The notes: generated by a model not told the origin, from the sequence alone. A DNA stretch of 64,000 nt from Candidatus Ruthia sp. Cpac_8_S14 (GCA_021730205.1 CP072533.1:62001-126000), one strand, 5' to 3'. Positions 36,980-47,370 are shown, counted from the stretch's first letter. Numbers and translations are program-made.

Positions 36980-38677
36980 ATGAAAAAACAATTACAAAAA
37001 ATATTAAAGCAAGCTTTAAATTCATTAGTGAATGAGGGCGTACTTGAGAGTATGCCTGAGAATATTCGTATCGATCATTCTAAAGATAAAACTCAAGGAG
37101 ATTTTGCCTCAAACATTGCCATGGTTCTGGCAAAGCGAGCAGGGCTGATTCCAAAAGTATTAGCACAAAAAATTGTTGATAACTTGGGTGATAACACGCA
37201 GATTGATAAAGTGCAAATTGCAGCTCCTGGGTTTATTAACTTTTTTATTTCCCAAGGTGAAAGCATACAAATAATTGAGCAGATTATTAATCAAGCAGAG
37301 CATTATGGAAAGGCGGACATAGGCAAAGGTCAGCGTATATTGTTGGAGTTTGTGTCTGCCAATCCAACTGGTCCACTCCATGTAGGGCACGGTCGTGGGG
37401 CGGCATATGGGGCAACGGTTGCTAATCTTTTACGCGGGATTGGATTTGAGGTAGATTGTGAATATTATGTGAATGATGCAGGTCGGCAGATGGATATTTT
37501 GGCGACTTCGGTTTATTTACGTTATGTTGAAACTGAGCAATTTCCAGATAACGGCTACAAAGGTGATTACATCTTTGACATTGCTAAAAAGATTAGTGGT
37601 GTAAAAAAGTTTAATATTTTTGACGGCGCTTGTAAAGATGAGAAAAACGGCGGCAACAAGGAAAAGCATATTGATGGTTTAATTGCTAATTGCAAGTCTC
37701 AATTGGGGCATGATTACAAAAAAATCTTTGATTTGGCGATTAATCATATTTTGAGTGGTATTAAAATCGATTTGGCTGAGTTTGGTGTTGAATACCAGCA
37801 ATGGTTTTCTGAACAGTCTTTGGTGGACAGTGGATTGAACGAAAAAATCGTAAAAAAATTACAAGACTCAGGATACATTTATGAAAAGGAAGGGGCGCTT
37901 TGGTTTAAAACCACCGATTTTGGCGATGATTTAGACCGTGTTGTGGTGCGTGATAATGGCATGCACACTTATTTTGCCTCTGATATTGCCTATCATCTTG
38001 AAAAGTTTGAATGGGGCTATGACAAAATTATTAACATTTGGGGTGCTGATCACCACGGTTATATCGCAAGAGTTAAAGCGTCAATTAAGGCACTTGGTCA
38101 CAATCCTGACAAATTGGAAATCTTACTGGTGCAGTTTGTTAACCTAATCAGAAAGGGTGAAAAAGTTTCTATGTCCACTCGCAGCGGCTCGTTTATTACT
38201 TTGGAAGAATTGTGTAAGGAAGTTAGCAATGATGCAGCGCGTTTTTTCTATATTTTTCGTAAGCCTGAGCAACATATGGATTTTGACTTGGATTTAGCCA
38301 AATCCAAGAGCAATGAAAATCCTGTGTTTTACATCCAATACGCTCACGCTCGAATTTGCTCCGTGCTGAACAAAGCGCAGAGCAGTCAAATACCAGATTT
38401 GGCATTGCTTAATAATGAGCACGAGCAAATACTCATTAAGCAACTTAGTCGTTATGCCGATACAGTTAAGAACGCCGCCATCAATTACGAGCCACATGTT
38501 TTAGCCTATTATTTGTGTGATTTGGCTGGCGATTTCCACAGTTATTACAACAACAGCGAGTTTTTGATTGAGGATAAAATTCTGCAAGCCTCTCGCTTGA
38601 AACTTGTCATTGCCACAAAGCAAATACTTCGCAATGGATTGGGCTTATTGGGTATGTCTGCACCTGATAAAATGTAA
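36980..38677 (+). CDS. argS: Arginyl-tRNA synthetase
   Basis: ArgS charges tRNA-Arg. It is a class I synthetase of 565 residues. The HIGH signature is in [17 protein letters not shown] and the KMSKS-like loop is [44 protein letters not shown] and the C-terminal anticodon-binding domain (DALSP-type helices) are present. It follows polA by 6 bases. Confidence 0.96.
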   Translation: MKKQLQKILKQALNSLVNEGVLESMPENIRIDHSKDKTQGDFASNIAMVLAKRAGLIPKVLAQKIVDNLGDNTQIDKVQIAAPGFINFFISQGESIQIIEQIINQAEHYGKADIGKGQRILLEFVSANPTGPLHVGHGRGAAYGATVANLLRGIGFEVDCEYYVNDAGRQMDILATSVYLRYVETEQFPDNGYKGDYIFDIAKKISGVKKFNIFDGACKDEKNGGNKEKHIDGLIANCKSQLGHDYKKIFDLAINHILSGIKIDLAEFGVEYQQWFSEQSLVDSGLNEKIVKKLQDSGYIYEKEGALWFKTTDFGDDLDRVVVRDNGMHTYFASDIAYHLEKFEWGYDKIINIWGADHHGYIARVKASIKALGHNPDKLEILLVQFVNLIRKGEKVSMSTRSGSFITLEELCKEVSNDAARFFYIFRKPEQHMDFDLDLAKSKSNENPVFYIQYAHARICSVLNKAQSSQIPDLALLNNEHEQILIKQLSRYADTVKNAAINYEPHVLAYYLCDLAGDFHSYYNNSEFLIEDKILQASRLKLVIATKQILRNGLGLLGMSAPDKM

Positions 38678-38680
38678 ATT

Positions 38681-39074
38681 ATGGATAATTTATCGCACGT
38701 TAAAATCAAAGGCTTTAAGCCTATTAAAGAGCTAGATTTAGAAATGAAACCAATTAATGTCTTGATTGGTGCGAATGATCCTGGCAAGAGCAATTTCATT
38801 TCTGTTTTTTTTAGACTATTAGATGTTCTTTATCAGAGAAAGCTACAAACTTACTTTACTAAAAATGGAAAAACAGAGGAATTCTTGTATTTTAGCAATA
38901 TTAATAATTGATGTATCATTATCTTTAAATAAATCTTCTGAGAGCCCAATAGTTGTTAAATCTAGAGACTACTTCCTAAAACAATGTAAGTTATATCATT
39001 CTCATGATAGATCAAAAGAATGGCTTGAAAATTATCAGATGGGTACAACTTGGGAAGAAAACTTACTCGGCGGT
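38681..39074 (+). pseudogene. AAA (RecF/OLD-like) ATPase, truncated remnant
   Basis: The ORF starts MDNLSHVKIKGFKPIKELDL with EMKPINVLIGANDPGKSNFI, the N-terminal ABC/RecF-type ATPase strand and Walker A. The Walker A reads GANDPGKSN instead of GxNGSGKSN. It stops at 38909. A later frame has FLKQCKLYHSHDRS, matching the YHFHDTS region of AAA_21-type ATPases, and ends just before the next gene. The signature and Walker B regions are deleted. It was probably paired with the DUF4276 gene that follows. Confidence 0.7.
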
Positions 39075-39591
39075 ATGCCAAAATAACAAGACTTCTCATT
39101 CCTGTTAAGGGTAAATCAGAAAGAAAATTTGTCGACTAGAGTCAGTGAAAAGTTAAATAGCCTTATACATAATTATGATTTCGTAACAACCCTGTATGAT
39201 TTTTATGGATTTAAAGGAGTATCATTAGGCGAAACTAAAAAAAGCCTAGAATTAAAAATAGCATTAAGGGGAAGCAACGACATAAAATTATTCCTTATAT
39301 CCATAATGTATGAATTTGGAGCGTTGCTTTTTTAGTGACGTTGAAATTATGGCAAATAATCTTAATGCTTCACAAAGTTGGATTGATAATATTTTGAATG
39401 AATTTAACGATTTAGAGGGGATCAGTAATTCTAAAGAAACCACACCATCCAAGCGTATTGAAAAGAATACAAAGCACATCAAAACTCAGCATGCGCCAAA
39501 GATCTTACAAGAGATTAGGTTGCTAAAAATACGAGAAAAATGCCAAGGTTTTAACGCTTGGCTAACGCAATTAGAAAGTCTGAATGAATGA
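39075..39591 (+). pseudogene. DUF4276 protein, frameshifted
   Basis: Starting at ATG 39075, four frame segments give MPK-ITRLLIPVKGKSERKFVD (the N-terminal VEGxTExxFV block), VSEKLNSLIHNYDFVTTLYD with FYGFKGVSLGETKK, then (MYEFGALLF)-SDVEIMANN (family HEFEALLFSD), and ISNSKETTPSKRIEK, LKIREKCQGFNAWLTQLE (family ETAPSKRI and IRxKCPHFNxWLxxLE). This is DUF4276, a TOPRIM-like family encoded beside AAA ATPases. The last frame overlaps the helicase start by 8 bases. Confidence 0.72.
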
Positions 39592-42500
39592 CCAAGCTCA
39601 ACGCCAACAGGCCTTAGATACTAGCCGGTCTTTTATCGTTCAAGCACCTGCGGGCTCGGGCAAAACGGAATTATTGACTCAGCGTTATTTAAAATTGTTA
39701 TCAGTTGGCGCCTCACCTGAGAGTGTAATTGTAATGACCTTTACTAAAAAGGCAGTAAGTGAGTTGACCACTCGAGTGATTGAGTCTTTAAAATCGGCTC
39801 AAGGCAATCGACCAAACGAGCCACATAAGCAAATTACTTACGATTTGGCTAAAGTATTAAAAAAATTTAAGGCATTTGATTGGCAATTATTAAACACGCC
39901 TGAGCGACTTAAAATTTCAACGATTGATGGTTTGTCAAGTTTGATTACCAGTCGTTATCCAAGTAAGAATCAATTAGTGCCCAAGCAAGTCATAGCGCAA
40001 AATTGGGCAAGAAATGATATTTATCTTCAAGCTGCCAAGCAGACATTATTGGCAATTGATGAGTCTGAATATCAAAATAGTATTGAGTCGGTGCTTCTAT
40101 ATTTGGATAATAATGTTAATAAGTTTTATCGGTTGATTACAGATATGCTGGCTAAGCGTGATCAGTGGCTTTTGAAATTGTATCAACATGGTGTACTTAA
40201 TATTGAAACCTTGCAGTTGAGTTCTGAAAGGGTTATCATTCAACACTTATTGTTGTTAAAAAATGAGGCAGACTGTTATTTTGATGCTACTTTTTTTGAA
40301 CTGTTAAAAGATAATACTAAGCCAGAGCTTATGAAAATTCAAGGTGTGCCAGATGCCACTATTGAATCGCTAGAGGCTTGGAAAAGCTTGTGTCAGCTGT
40401 GTTTAACCACTCAGGGCAAGTGGCGTACATCGTTGAATAAAAATAACGGCTTTCCCACAGAGTTAAAAACGCAAAAACAATCCATTATTAAAATTTTTCA
40501 AGATTTGTCTAGCCAACAGCAATTAAAGGAATTATTAGCAGGGGTTGAACAATTGCCTGATGTTGATTTTTCAACTAATCAAATTAATGTCCTTCAAGAC
40601 ATTGCACAAGTATTAAAGTTAGCTGTTGCTCAATTAAATATTTTGTTTGATGTTAATCAAACGCATGATTTTATCCAAGTTGCTTTGGATGCAGACCAAG
40701 CGTTAGATGAACATCAAGTCAGTGATATTGCACTATTTTTAGATAATAAAGTTCAGCATATTTTAATTGATGAGTTTCAAGATACGTCAACCACTCAGTT
40801 TGCTTTATTGGAAAAATTGCTTACTAGTTGGCAAATAGGTGACGGTAAAACACTGTTTTTAGTGGGTGATCCCATGCAATCTATTTACTTGTTTAGGCAA
40901 TCTCAGGTGGGTTTGTTTTTGCAGGTTCGGGCACGAGGTATTGCTAATATTAAACCTGAATTTTTACAACTGAGTACCAATTTTCGCTCCTCTAAATCTG
41001 TGGTCGAGGGTAATAATAAAATATTTTCAAAAATATTTCCTCAACATGAAGATGCTTATAAAGGCGCGATTAAGTATGAATATTCACAGGCTAATTCCGT
41101 TGATGAAGATGAAAACGCCATTAACTTTTATCCATTTGCGCATAAACGTTATGATTTTGAGGCACAAAAAGTGCTTGAAATTATTCAAAATAATCCAACA
41201 AGAGAGATTGTTATTTTGGTGAGAAACCGTTCGCATTTAGGTGATATTGTGCCCGTTTTGAAGTGTGCTAATATTGAGTTTGAAGCATTAAAAACGACCC
41301 CATTGAGGGAAGATTTATTTACTCGTGATTTGCTTAGTTTGACTCGAGCACTTAAACATTTAGGCGATAAACTTGCTTGGTTGGCCATCTTGAGAGCGCC
41401 TTGGTGTGGGTTATTATTAGAAGATTTACTTGTATTGTCACAACAAGACGGGCGTGTTATTTTTGATTTAATTCAAGATAAGCAAACTTTACAAAATTTA
41501 AGCAAAGATGGACAATCGCGCATGCGAAATTTTGTCCATGCTGTACGTGATATTATCAATCAGAAATCTAGGTTTAGCTTCATGAGGGTGCTTGAATTTG
41601 CCATTAATCAGTTAGCACCTCAGAATTCCTTATCCGTTAAGCAGTCTATGATTAAAACCCAATTCTTGCAAATTATTCATGATTGTGAGTCTGCGCAACA
41701 GCTTGACATTGGAACCATTAATCAAATGTTAGATGAGTTGTATGCACCCAGTGTAGACGCACGAATTAAGCTAATGACCATCCATGAAGCTAAAGGTTTG
41801 GAGTTTGAGTTGGTTGTTATTCTTGGGTTGGGCAGAGTGCCACAAAATAATAAACTGCCCATCATTCACTTGCAAGAGTTTAGCAATCGGTCGTTATTAT
41901 TAGCCCCGATAAGACTTTATACGCAACTAGATGACAGCCGTACTTATACCTATTTAAAGCATGTTGAATCACAGCAAAATAAGTTTGAAACGATGCGTTT
42001 ATTGTACGTGGCAATGACACGTGCTAAGTATGAAATCCATTTATTAGGAACGCTAAACCAAAGCAATCAAGCTAGTAGCAATACTTTTTTAAAACTATTA
42101 GCACCTATATTTCAGCATCAATTTGACAAACTTACACTATCAACCATTGAGGATAATCAGCTACCCATTCGAGCACCAGAGTTGGTGCGTTATGTTAAGC
42201 CTTTAGAATATGGTAATTTGCTTGATGAAAGTATGGAGGAAATGGATTTTCAGTTGGGTATTGATTTACAATACAAAAGCCTGCTTGACACTTTGTTGTA
42301 TCAATATTATGAAAACGGATTGTTCTCGCCAGACAAACAAAGTATAAGAGTAAGATTGGTGGAATACGGTGTTGGCAATATGGATATTGACACTTATATC
42401 GATTTTATTGTCAACATGCTTAATTTAACGAAACAAGACAAACATTTTTCTTGGCTGTTTAAACAAAGAACATCAACCCAAGTTGAGGCAGAATTTATAA

Positions 42501-42742
42501 GTGACAAGCGTAGCATTATTATTGATCGATTATTTATTGATGAAGATATTTTGTGGATTATTGATTTTAAAACCACAAGACAAGCGAATGATGAATCAAT
42601 AGCACAATTTATACAAAGACAAAAAGCCAAATACACTCAACAATTATTATCCTATAAAGTGGTTTTATCAGCGTGTTATTCAATGGAAATAAAGTGTGTT
42701 CTATATTGTCCAGCAGTACAAGAATTGATTGAAATTGCCTAA
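39584..42742 (+). CDS. UvrD/Rep-type helicase-exonuclease, AddA/RecB-like
   Basis: This is a double-strand break processing helicase-nuclease of 1052 residues. SF1 motifs: Q-motif plus Walker A (FIVQAPAGSGKTELLTQRYL), motif Ia (VIVMTFTKKAVSEL), Walker B with DEFQD (HILIDEFQDTSTTQFALLEK), QSIYLFR, and motifs V/VI (LMTIHEAKGLEFELVVI, LLYVAMTRAK). The C-terminal PD-(D/E)XK nuclease is shown by SIIIDRLFIDED and WIIDFKTTRQ. It resembles AddA more than RecB in length. Its usual AddB-type partner is not adjacent. Confidence 0.88.
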   Translation: MNDQAQRQQALDTSRSFIVQAPAGSGKTELLTQRYLKLLSVGASPESVIVMTFTKKAVSELTTRVIESLKSAQGNRPNEPHKQITYDLAKVLKKFKAFDWQLLNTPERLKISTIDGLSSLITSRYPSKNQLVPKQVIAQNWARNDIYLQAAKQTLLAIDESEYQNSIESVLLYLDNNVNKFYRLITDMLAKRDQWLLKLYQHGVLNIETLQLSSERVIIQHLLLLKNEADCYFDATFFELLKDNTKPELMKIQGVPDATIESLEAWKSLCQLCLTTQGKWRTSLNKNNGFPTELKTQKQSIIKIFQDLSSQQQLKELLAGVEQLPDVDFSTNQINVLQDIAQVLKLAVAQLNILFDVNQTHDFIQVALDADQALDEHQVSDIALFLDNKVQHILIDEFQDTSTTQFALLEKLLTSWQIGDGKTLFLVGDPMQSIYLFRQSQVGLFLQVRARGIANIKPEFLQLSTNFRSSKSVVEGNNKIFSKIFPQHEDAYKGAIKYEYSQANSVDEDENAINFYPFAHKRYDFEAQKVLEIIQNNPTREIVILVRNRSHLGDIVPVLKCANIEFEALKTTPLREDLFTRDLLSLTRALKHLGDKLAWLAILRAPWCGLLLEDLLVLSQQDGRVIFDLIQDKQTLQNLSKDGQSRMRNFVHAVRDIINQKSRFSFMRVLEFAINQLAPQNSLSVKQSMIKTQFLQIIHDCESAQQLDIGTINQMLDELYAPSVDARIKLMTIHEAKGLEFELVVILGLGRVPQNNKLPIIHLQEFSNRSLLLAPIRLYTQLDDSRTYTYLKHVESQQNKFETMRLLYVAMTRAKYEIHLLGTLNQSNQASSNTFLKLLAPIFQHQFDKLTLSTIEDNQLPIRAPELVRYVKPLEYGNLLDESMEEMDFQLGIDLQYKSLLDTLLYQYYENGLFSPDKQSIRVRLVEYGVGNMDIDTYIDFIVNMLNLTKQDKHFSWLFKQRTSTQVEAEFISDKRSIIIDRLFIDEDILWIIDFKTTRQANDESIAQFIQRQKAKYTQQLLSYKVVLSACYSMEIKCVLYCPAVQELIEIA

Positions 42743-42756
42743 ATATTAAACTCATT

Positions 42757-43655
42757 TTATGTTGGTCGATTAAATCCAATGTAAGCGTACTACCACGAGT
42801 AACGCAATTTAATGATTCTTGCGCAATACGTTGATTTGGTCTTTAATGAGTTTATCTAGTCCTTTTCTAGTAGTGGCGCTTCACACCACCTGTGAGCATA
42901 ACACCATTTTTTGCAATATCAGCAGATAATTCTGGCAGTGTTTTTATCTAATGCGCCCCTGAAGGGCTCTCTTTTAATACTGATAAAACTTGAGCACTAG
43001 TCATTGTGAATTCGACTGGCAATCCCTGAGGTGATATCACGACCTGTATAAATTTTTCAACTGTTGTTTCTTCGATGGTAACTTTGTGTTTATGGCGTAC
43101 ATATTTAATAATGCTGTTATTAAGAGCATCGCCAGCAATGCGTAATGGATCTGCATAAACAATGTCATTCAAAGACATAATTGCAACCTTGGTTGTGGCC
43201 CCGCGCCAATATCAATAACCATATATCCAGGTGGTTGCTCAATTTCCATACCAGCACCAAGCGCTGCTGCGATAGGCTCTTCAATTAAAAATACATTTTT
43301 TGCACCAGCTTTCAACAGCGCTTTCTTTAATTGTGTGACGTTCTACTTGGGTAGCACCACAAGGCAGACAAATTAAAACATTAGGATTGAGCGAGAAAGT
43401 CTTAGCGTCTAATACTTGATGAATAAAACCTTGCAACATTTTCTTGGTAATGGTGAAATCAGCAATCACACCGTCTCTCATTGAGTGAATAGCATGAATA
43501 GAACTAGGCATTTGGCTTTTCTGCCAACAACAATCACTTTTGTTTCTGACGACCCTTTGTCATCACGAATTGCTATGACCGATGGCTTATTTTAAATAAA
43601 TAAGTGCATTAACTACGCCCAAGTCAATTGAAAGATTCTTTTGTTTGTAAATGCT
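42757..43655 (-). pseudogene. mreB: Rod-shape protein MreB, multiply broken
   Basis: MreB is the actin-like cell-shape protein. Minus-strand fragments appear in order: LSIDLGVVNALIYLK, VIAIRDDKGS, then [121 protein letters not shown]. They span at least six frames, and part of the region after IEETTVEK (GSAYPG/RNLAEG) is missing. No mreC or mreD is adjacent. Confidence 0.88.
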
Positions 43656-43747
43656 TATTTAAGGAAGTGAGACAGCATAAAAATTAAATCAAACCTCAAG
43701 TTTGAGTATTATATACCAACCTAGGCATACGAGAGAAGTAGTAATTT

Positions 43748-44308
43748 CTAATGATGTTTTTTAAACAAGGTGTTAATCATTGCCACTGCATCGCAACCAG
43801 CATCAAATGCTCGTTGTTGGTTGTGAAAGTCAATGCCACCAATGCCAACAATGGGTATGTGTAATATTTGTTTGGCTTTTGTGATTAAACTAAGCGGGCA
43901 ATGTGGCGCATTGGGTTTAGTATTGGAATTAAATAGCGAGCCAAAGGCTACATAATTAGCACCTTGATTTTGGGCTTGAAGTGCTAGATCGATATCATCA
44001 TAGCAAGATATGCCAATGATAGCGGCGTTGCCTAATTGCTGCCTTGCTTGTTGTATTGAGCCATCATTCTTGCCCAAATGCACACCATTAGCATGGATTC
44101 TTTCTGCTAGGTTAATATCGTCATTAATGATAAATAAAATATTATGCTTCAAGCACAAAAGACGCAATGCATATGCTTCCTTGAGTTTAACGTTGTCGTC
44201 GTTAATTTTACGTCGATATTGGAGTATACTGACCTGGTGTTCGATAATGACCCGTTCTAAAGTAGGATTAAGAGAGGTATTGGGTGTTATGGTATAAATA
44301 TTTGACAT
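43748..44308 (-). CDS. thiE: Thiamine-phosphate synthase
   Basis: ThiE joins HMP diphosphate with the thiazole phosphate to form thiamine phosphate. The product has 186 residues from the ATG at 44308 (MSNIYTITPNTS). VSILQYRRK, LFIINDDINLAERIHANGVH, LGKNDGSIQQARQQLG, IIGISCYDDIDLALQAQNQG, YVAFGSLFNSNTKP and IPIVGIGGI are family features, the last being phosphate binding. An ATG at 44326 is also possible but overlaps the divergent lptC start. Confidence 0.92.
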   Translation of the reverse strand: MSNIYTITPNTSLNPTLERVIIEHQVSILQYRRKINDDNVKLKEAYALRLLCLKHNILFIINDDINLAERIHANGVHLGKNDGSIQQARQQLGNAAIIGISCYDDIDLALQAQNQGANYVAFGSLFNSNTKPNAPHCPLSLITKAKQILHIPIVGIGGIDFHNQQRAFDAGCDAVAMINTLFKKHH

Positions 44309-44324
44309 TTTTTTATTAAACACC

Positions 44325-45284
44325 ATGGCTAGTTCTCAGTTAAGGCATAATTTATTAAGTACAATTTCTATTATAGTGATTATTGGTGTTATATGGCTTT
44401 TGATGGTGTTATTATTGTCTTCATTTTCCACGTCGGAGGATAAAAAACAAACACCATTAATGCAAAATAAAGTCACTTCCAAAGGGGCGACTTACCTTGA
44501 AAAAATTGATAATTTTTCTTTGCAAGAATTTGATATTAAAGCGCAATTGTCACATTCTGTTAAAGCCAAAAGCTATTTTAGTTTTAAAAATGCTCCAGCA
44601 TTGTTAATCGAGCCAAAAGTAACATTTTATGACGAAAAAGGTCTTAAAGATTATGTGTTAAATTCTAAGCGCGCTTATTATACCGACAGTGGTGAAATTA
44701 AGTTTAAAGGCGAAGTGGGTCTTCAATTTAACAATGGACTTAGTCATAAAATAAACACGGAAGAGTTACTAGTCGGCATTAAAACTAGTGACTTGATGAG
44801 CAAAAAACCAGTGACTTATTTGGGTGGAAATATCAAAATTATTTCCCAAGGAATACGTATGCATGCTAAGGATGATACAATGAAACTGACAGGTTATACC
44901 AAAATCAACCAAGACAGTGGGCAACAAATTTTAACCAAAGATTTGTACATCAATCAATCCAAAGGTCAAAAATATTATTATTCAAACAATAAAACCACTT
45001 ATTTAACCAAGAAAAATAAAATCTATGCCAGTGGTGTTGATATGGATAGACAAAAACAAGTGATACAACTACTAGGCAAGGTGAAAATTGTACAAGATTC
45101 TGGTTCTAAGATTAATACTAAAAACCTAACCATTGATCAGTCTAATGGTTTAGAAGTGTACCGAACTAAGGAGAAAATACATTATCAATCTAATATTGCT
45201 GATATTCATGCTTTTGGCATGAGTTATGATGTAACTGAGCAAAAAATTAAGTTGACGGGTGGCGTGGTGGGACGCTATGAATAA
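44325..45284 (+). CDS. lptC: LPS export protein LptC, long form
   Basis: LptC links the inner-membrane LPS exporter to the periplasmic LptA bridge. The product has 319 residues, longer than the usual about 190. One N-terminal helix (STISIIVIIGVIWLLMVLLL) is followed by LptC-type strands (KIDNFSLQEFDIKAQLSHSV, YDEKGLKDYVLNSKRAYYTD, GEIKFKGEVGLQF). The C-terminal half has additional OstA-like repeats (EEQILTKDLYI/INTKNLTID-type). It overlaps lptA by 8 bases from the ATG at 45277. lptB is absent. Confidence 0.82.
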   Translation: MASSQLRHNLLSTISIIVIIGVIWLLMVLLLSSFSTSEDKKQTPLMQNKVTSKGATYLEKIDNFSLQEFDIKAQLSHSVKAKSYFSFKNAPALLIEPKVTFYDEKGLKDYVLNSKRAYYTDSGEIKFKGEVGLQFNNGLSHKINTEELLVGIKTSDLMSKKPVTYLGGNIKIISQGIRMHAKDDTMKLTGYTKINQDSGQQILTKDLYINQSKGQKYYYSNNKTTYLTKKNKIYASGVDMDRQKQVIQLLGKVKIVQDSGSKINTKNLTIDQSNGLEVYRTKEKIHYQSNIADIHAFGMSYDVTEQKIKLTGGVVGRYE

Positions 45285-45762
45285 AGCCCTTCTAATATGT
45301 TTATTGATATTATCTAGCCATGCAATCGCTTTAGTGATTGACAGCTCTAAGCCTATAGAAATTAGCGCCAATATGGTTGTGATTGATGAGAGAAAAAATA
45401 TAAGCACTTACATAGGCAAGGCCAGTATTACCCAAGGTTCTCTTATTTTAAACGCCGAAACCATACAATTGTTTAGTAATCAACAAAGTGTTATTAAAAT
45501 TATTGCCAAAGGCACCCACAAACAACTTGCGCATTACCAACAAAATCAGCCAAACCAGTCTCGCTTTATAAAGGCGCGAGCACTTAATATAACTTATTTA
45601 ATCGAACAAGAACTCGTACATCTTAAGGGTAAGGCGCATCTAGTACAAGGGTTTGATTCTTTTAGTGGCGGTACACTTGATTATGACATTAAGAATGACA
45701 AGATAATCACCAGTATGTCAAAAGATGGCACACAAAGAGTTCGATTTAAGATCAAACTTTAA
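45277..45762 (+). CDS. lptA: LPS transport periplasmic protein LptA
   Basis: LptA forms the periplasmic bridge for lipopolysaccharide transport. From the ATG at 45277 the product is 161 residues with a signal peptide (MNKALLICLLILSSHAIALV). IEISANMVVIDERKNISTYI and GSLILNAETIQLFSN are the OstA-family strands, and LDYDIKNDKIITSM is the final repeat. It directly follows lptC (8-base overlap). lptB and rpoN, common next, are not here. Confidence 0.88.
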   Translation: MNKALLICLLILSSHAIALVIDSSKPIEISANMVVIDERKNISTYIGKASITQGSLILNAETIQLFSNQQSVIKIIAKGTHKQLAHYQQNQPNQSRFIKARALNITYLIEQELVHLKGKAHLVQGFDSFSGGTLDYDIKNDKIITSMSKDGTQRVRFKIKL

Positions 45763-46081
45763 GAGACCTTTACTATTATACGAATAACCATCAAAACACC
45801 ACCTTTCACCAATTTGGTAACTTTTTAAAAACACACCCTTTAGCCCTAGCCCTGTTAGGTGCGGATTTAAGAAATTCCCAAGTTAATAAAATCTGTCATT
45901 TTGTTAATCATCTCTATTTATGCAAAGCTCTCTTCAAACGTGGTTATTCTTCATTACTTCTACATAGATATTTTTAACCCATATATCTATGGGGATATAT
46001 GGGGATATCCCCATAGAGCAACATAGTCAAAAATGACAGTGTGTATAATTTTTGGTTTTATATTTAAGATAGGATTGTAAC
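45763..46081. other. lptA-sat intergenic region with a palindrome
   Basis: Here I see a frame open from 45750 to 45977 (75 codons, DLYYYTNNHQNTTFHQFGNF...), without a start codon and with no family recognised, plus the palindrome at 45987-46016 and a TATAAT at 46044-46049. The frame may be a remnant or chance. Confidence 0.35.
45987..46016. promoter_or_regulatory. Perfect 12-bp inverted repeat upstream of sat
   Basis: CTATGGGGATAT and ATATCCCCATAG flank ATGGGG. Inside it GGGGATATCCCC is itself a perfect palindrome, and GGGGATAT is also directly repeated. It ends 65 bases before the sat ATG and lies 28 bases upstream of TATAAT (46044-46049), the position of an operator or activator site. A T-tract is lacking, so a terminator of lptA is less likely. 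Confidence 0.5.
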
Positions 46082-47290
46082 ATGTCAAAATTGGTCCCAC
46101 CGCATGGCAGTGACACGCTAAAGCCATTAGCACTAAAAGGTAGCGCTTTAACAGCTGAGTTAGAAAAAGCAAAATCACTACCAAAAGTTAACTGTTCTTC
46201 AAGAGAGGTAGGCGACATCATTATGATGGGCATTGGCGGTTTCACGCCGTTAAAAGGCTTTATGGGTAAGGCAGATTGGCAAGGTGTTTGTGATAATATG
46301 GCCATAGAAAGTGGTTTATTTTGGCCAATTCCTATTACCTTATCTACTAATAGTGAAGATGTTAACCAAGGTGATGAAGTTGCTTTGGTCAATGGTGAGA
46401 CGGATGAAATTATTGCAACCATGGTTATCAGTGAAAAGTATTCAATTGATAAAACCCATGAGTGTAATACCGTTTATAAAACAACTGAAATGAAACATCC
46501 GGGGGTTGTCATGGTAATGGCTCAAGGTAAATACAATCTTGCTGGCCCTATTAAGGTATTGTCAGACGGTTGTTTTCCTGAAAAGTATAGTAATTTATAT
46601 ATGACTCCAATGGAAACTCGTGCTTATTTTGATGATAAAGACTGGAAAACAGTTGCAGCATTCCAAACACGCAATCCAATGCACCGTTCACATGAATACT
46701 TAGCTAAGATTGCAGTAGAGATTTGTGATGGCGTTATGATTCATTCAGTATTAGGCGGTCTTAAGGCTGGTGATATTCCTGCTGATGTGCGTTCAGAAGC
46801 AATTTCGGTATTAATCAAAAACTATTTTTTAGATAATACAATCCTACAATCTGGTTACCCACTAGACATGCGTTATGCAGGTCCTCGTGAGGCATTATTA
46901 CACGCATTATTTAGACAAAATTATGGTTGTTCGCACCTGATTGTTGGTCGTGATCATGCTGGTGTTGATGATTATTACGGCCCATTTGATGCACATAATA
47001 TTTTTGATGAAATTGCTGATGACGCATTGGTGACAAAAGCGTTAAAGATTGACTGGACATTTTGGTGTCATAAATGTGGCGGTATGTCTTCAATGAAAAC
47101 CTGTCCTCATAATGCAGAAGATCGTGTATTACTTTCAGGCAGCAAAGTTCGTAAGATGCTTTCTGAGGGTGAAGATTTGCCAGAGACTTTTTCTCGTCCT
47201 GAAGTAGCCAAAGTTTTACAAGCTTATTATGCAGGTATTAAGGATGAAGACAAAGTAGAAATTAAGTTGAGTGGACATTCAGCAGAATAA
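46082..47290 (+). CDS. sat: Sulfate adenylyltransferase (dissimilatory ATP sulfurylase)
   Basis: Sat converts APS and PPi to ATP and sulfate in sulfur oxidation. The product has 402 residues. [17 protein letters not shown] is the family N-terminus, [20 protein letters not shown] is the QxRNPxHxxH active site, [17 protein letters not shown] another active-site block, and [14 protein letters not shown] a zinc-binding motif with Cys residues. [12 protein letters not shown]-type end follows. It is the homo-oligomeric type, not CysDN. It lies upstream of aprMBA, matching the SUP05 order. Confidence 0.96.
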   Translation: MSKLVPPHGSDTLKPLALKGSALTAELEKAKSLPKVNCSSREVGDIIMMGIGGFTPLKGFMGKADWQGVCDNMAIESGLFWPIPITLSTNSEDVNQGDEVALVNGETDEIIATMVISEKYSIDKTHECNTVYKTTEMKHPGVVMVMAQGKYNLAGPIKVLSDGCFPEKYSNLYMTPMETRAYFDDKDWKTVAAFQTRNPMHRSHEYLAKIAVEICDGVMIHSVLGGLKAGDIPADVRSEAISVLIKNYFLDNTILQSGYPLDMRYAGPREALLHALFRQNYGCSHLIVGRDHAGVDDYYGPFDAHNIFDEIADDALVTKALKIDWTFWCHKCGGMSSMKTCPHNAEDRVLLSGSKVRKMLSEGEDLPETFSRPEVAKVLQAYYAGIKDEDKVEIKLSGHSAE

Positions 47291-47295
47291 TAAAC

Positions 47296-47316
47296 GATGT
47301 CCATAATCAAGACATC
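47296..47316 (+). terminator. Weak hairpin after sat
   Basis: GATGTC and GACATC form 6-bp arms around CATAATCAA, with a T8 run only 15 bases later. It may attenuate read-through into aprM. Confidence 0.35.
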
Positions 47317-47341
47317 TTGAGAAATTAAAGGTTTTTTTTGA

Positions 47342-47370
47342 TTGTAACAAAAGTTTTATATAAGTATAAT
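47342..47370 (+). promoter_or_regulatory. Sigma-70 promoter for aprMBA
   Basis: TTGTAA (-35, 47342-47347), a 17-base spacer, and a perfect TATAAT (-10, 47365-47370). The aprM ATG is 131 bases downstream, so the transcript would have a leader of about 120 bases. Confidence 0.7.

Noticed and set aside
45750-45977. 75-codon open frame between lptA and sat
   Set aside because: It has no start codon and no recognised motif. I kept it only as a note in the intergenic entry.
46027-46422. Minus-strand ORF over the sat promoter and 5' end
   Set aside because: It is antisense to the conserved ATP sulfurylase N-terminus and shows no family features.
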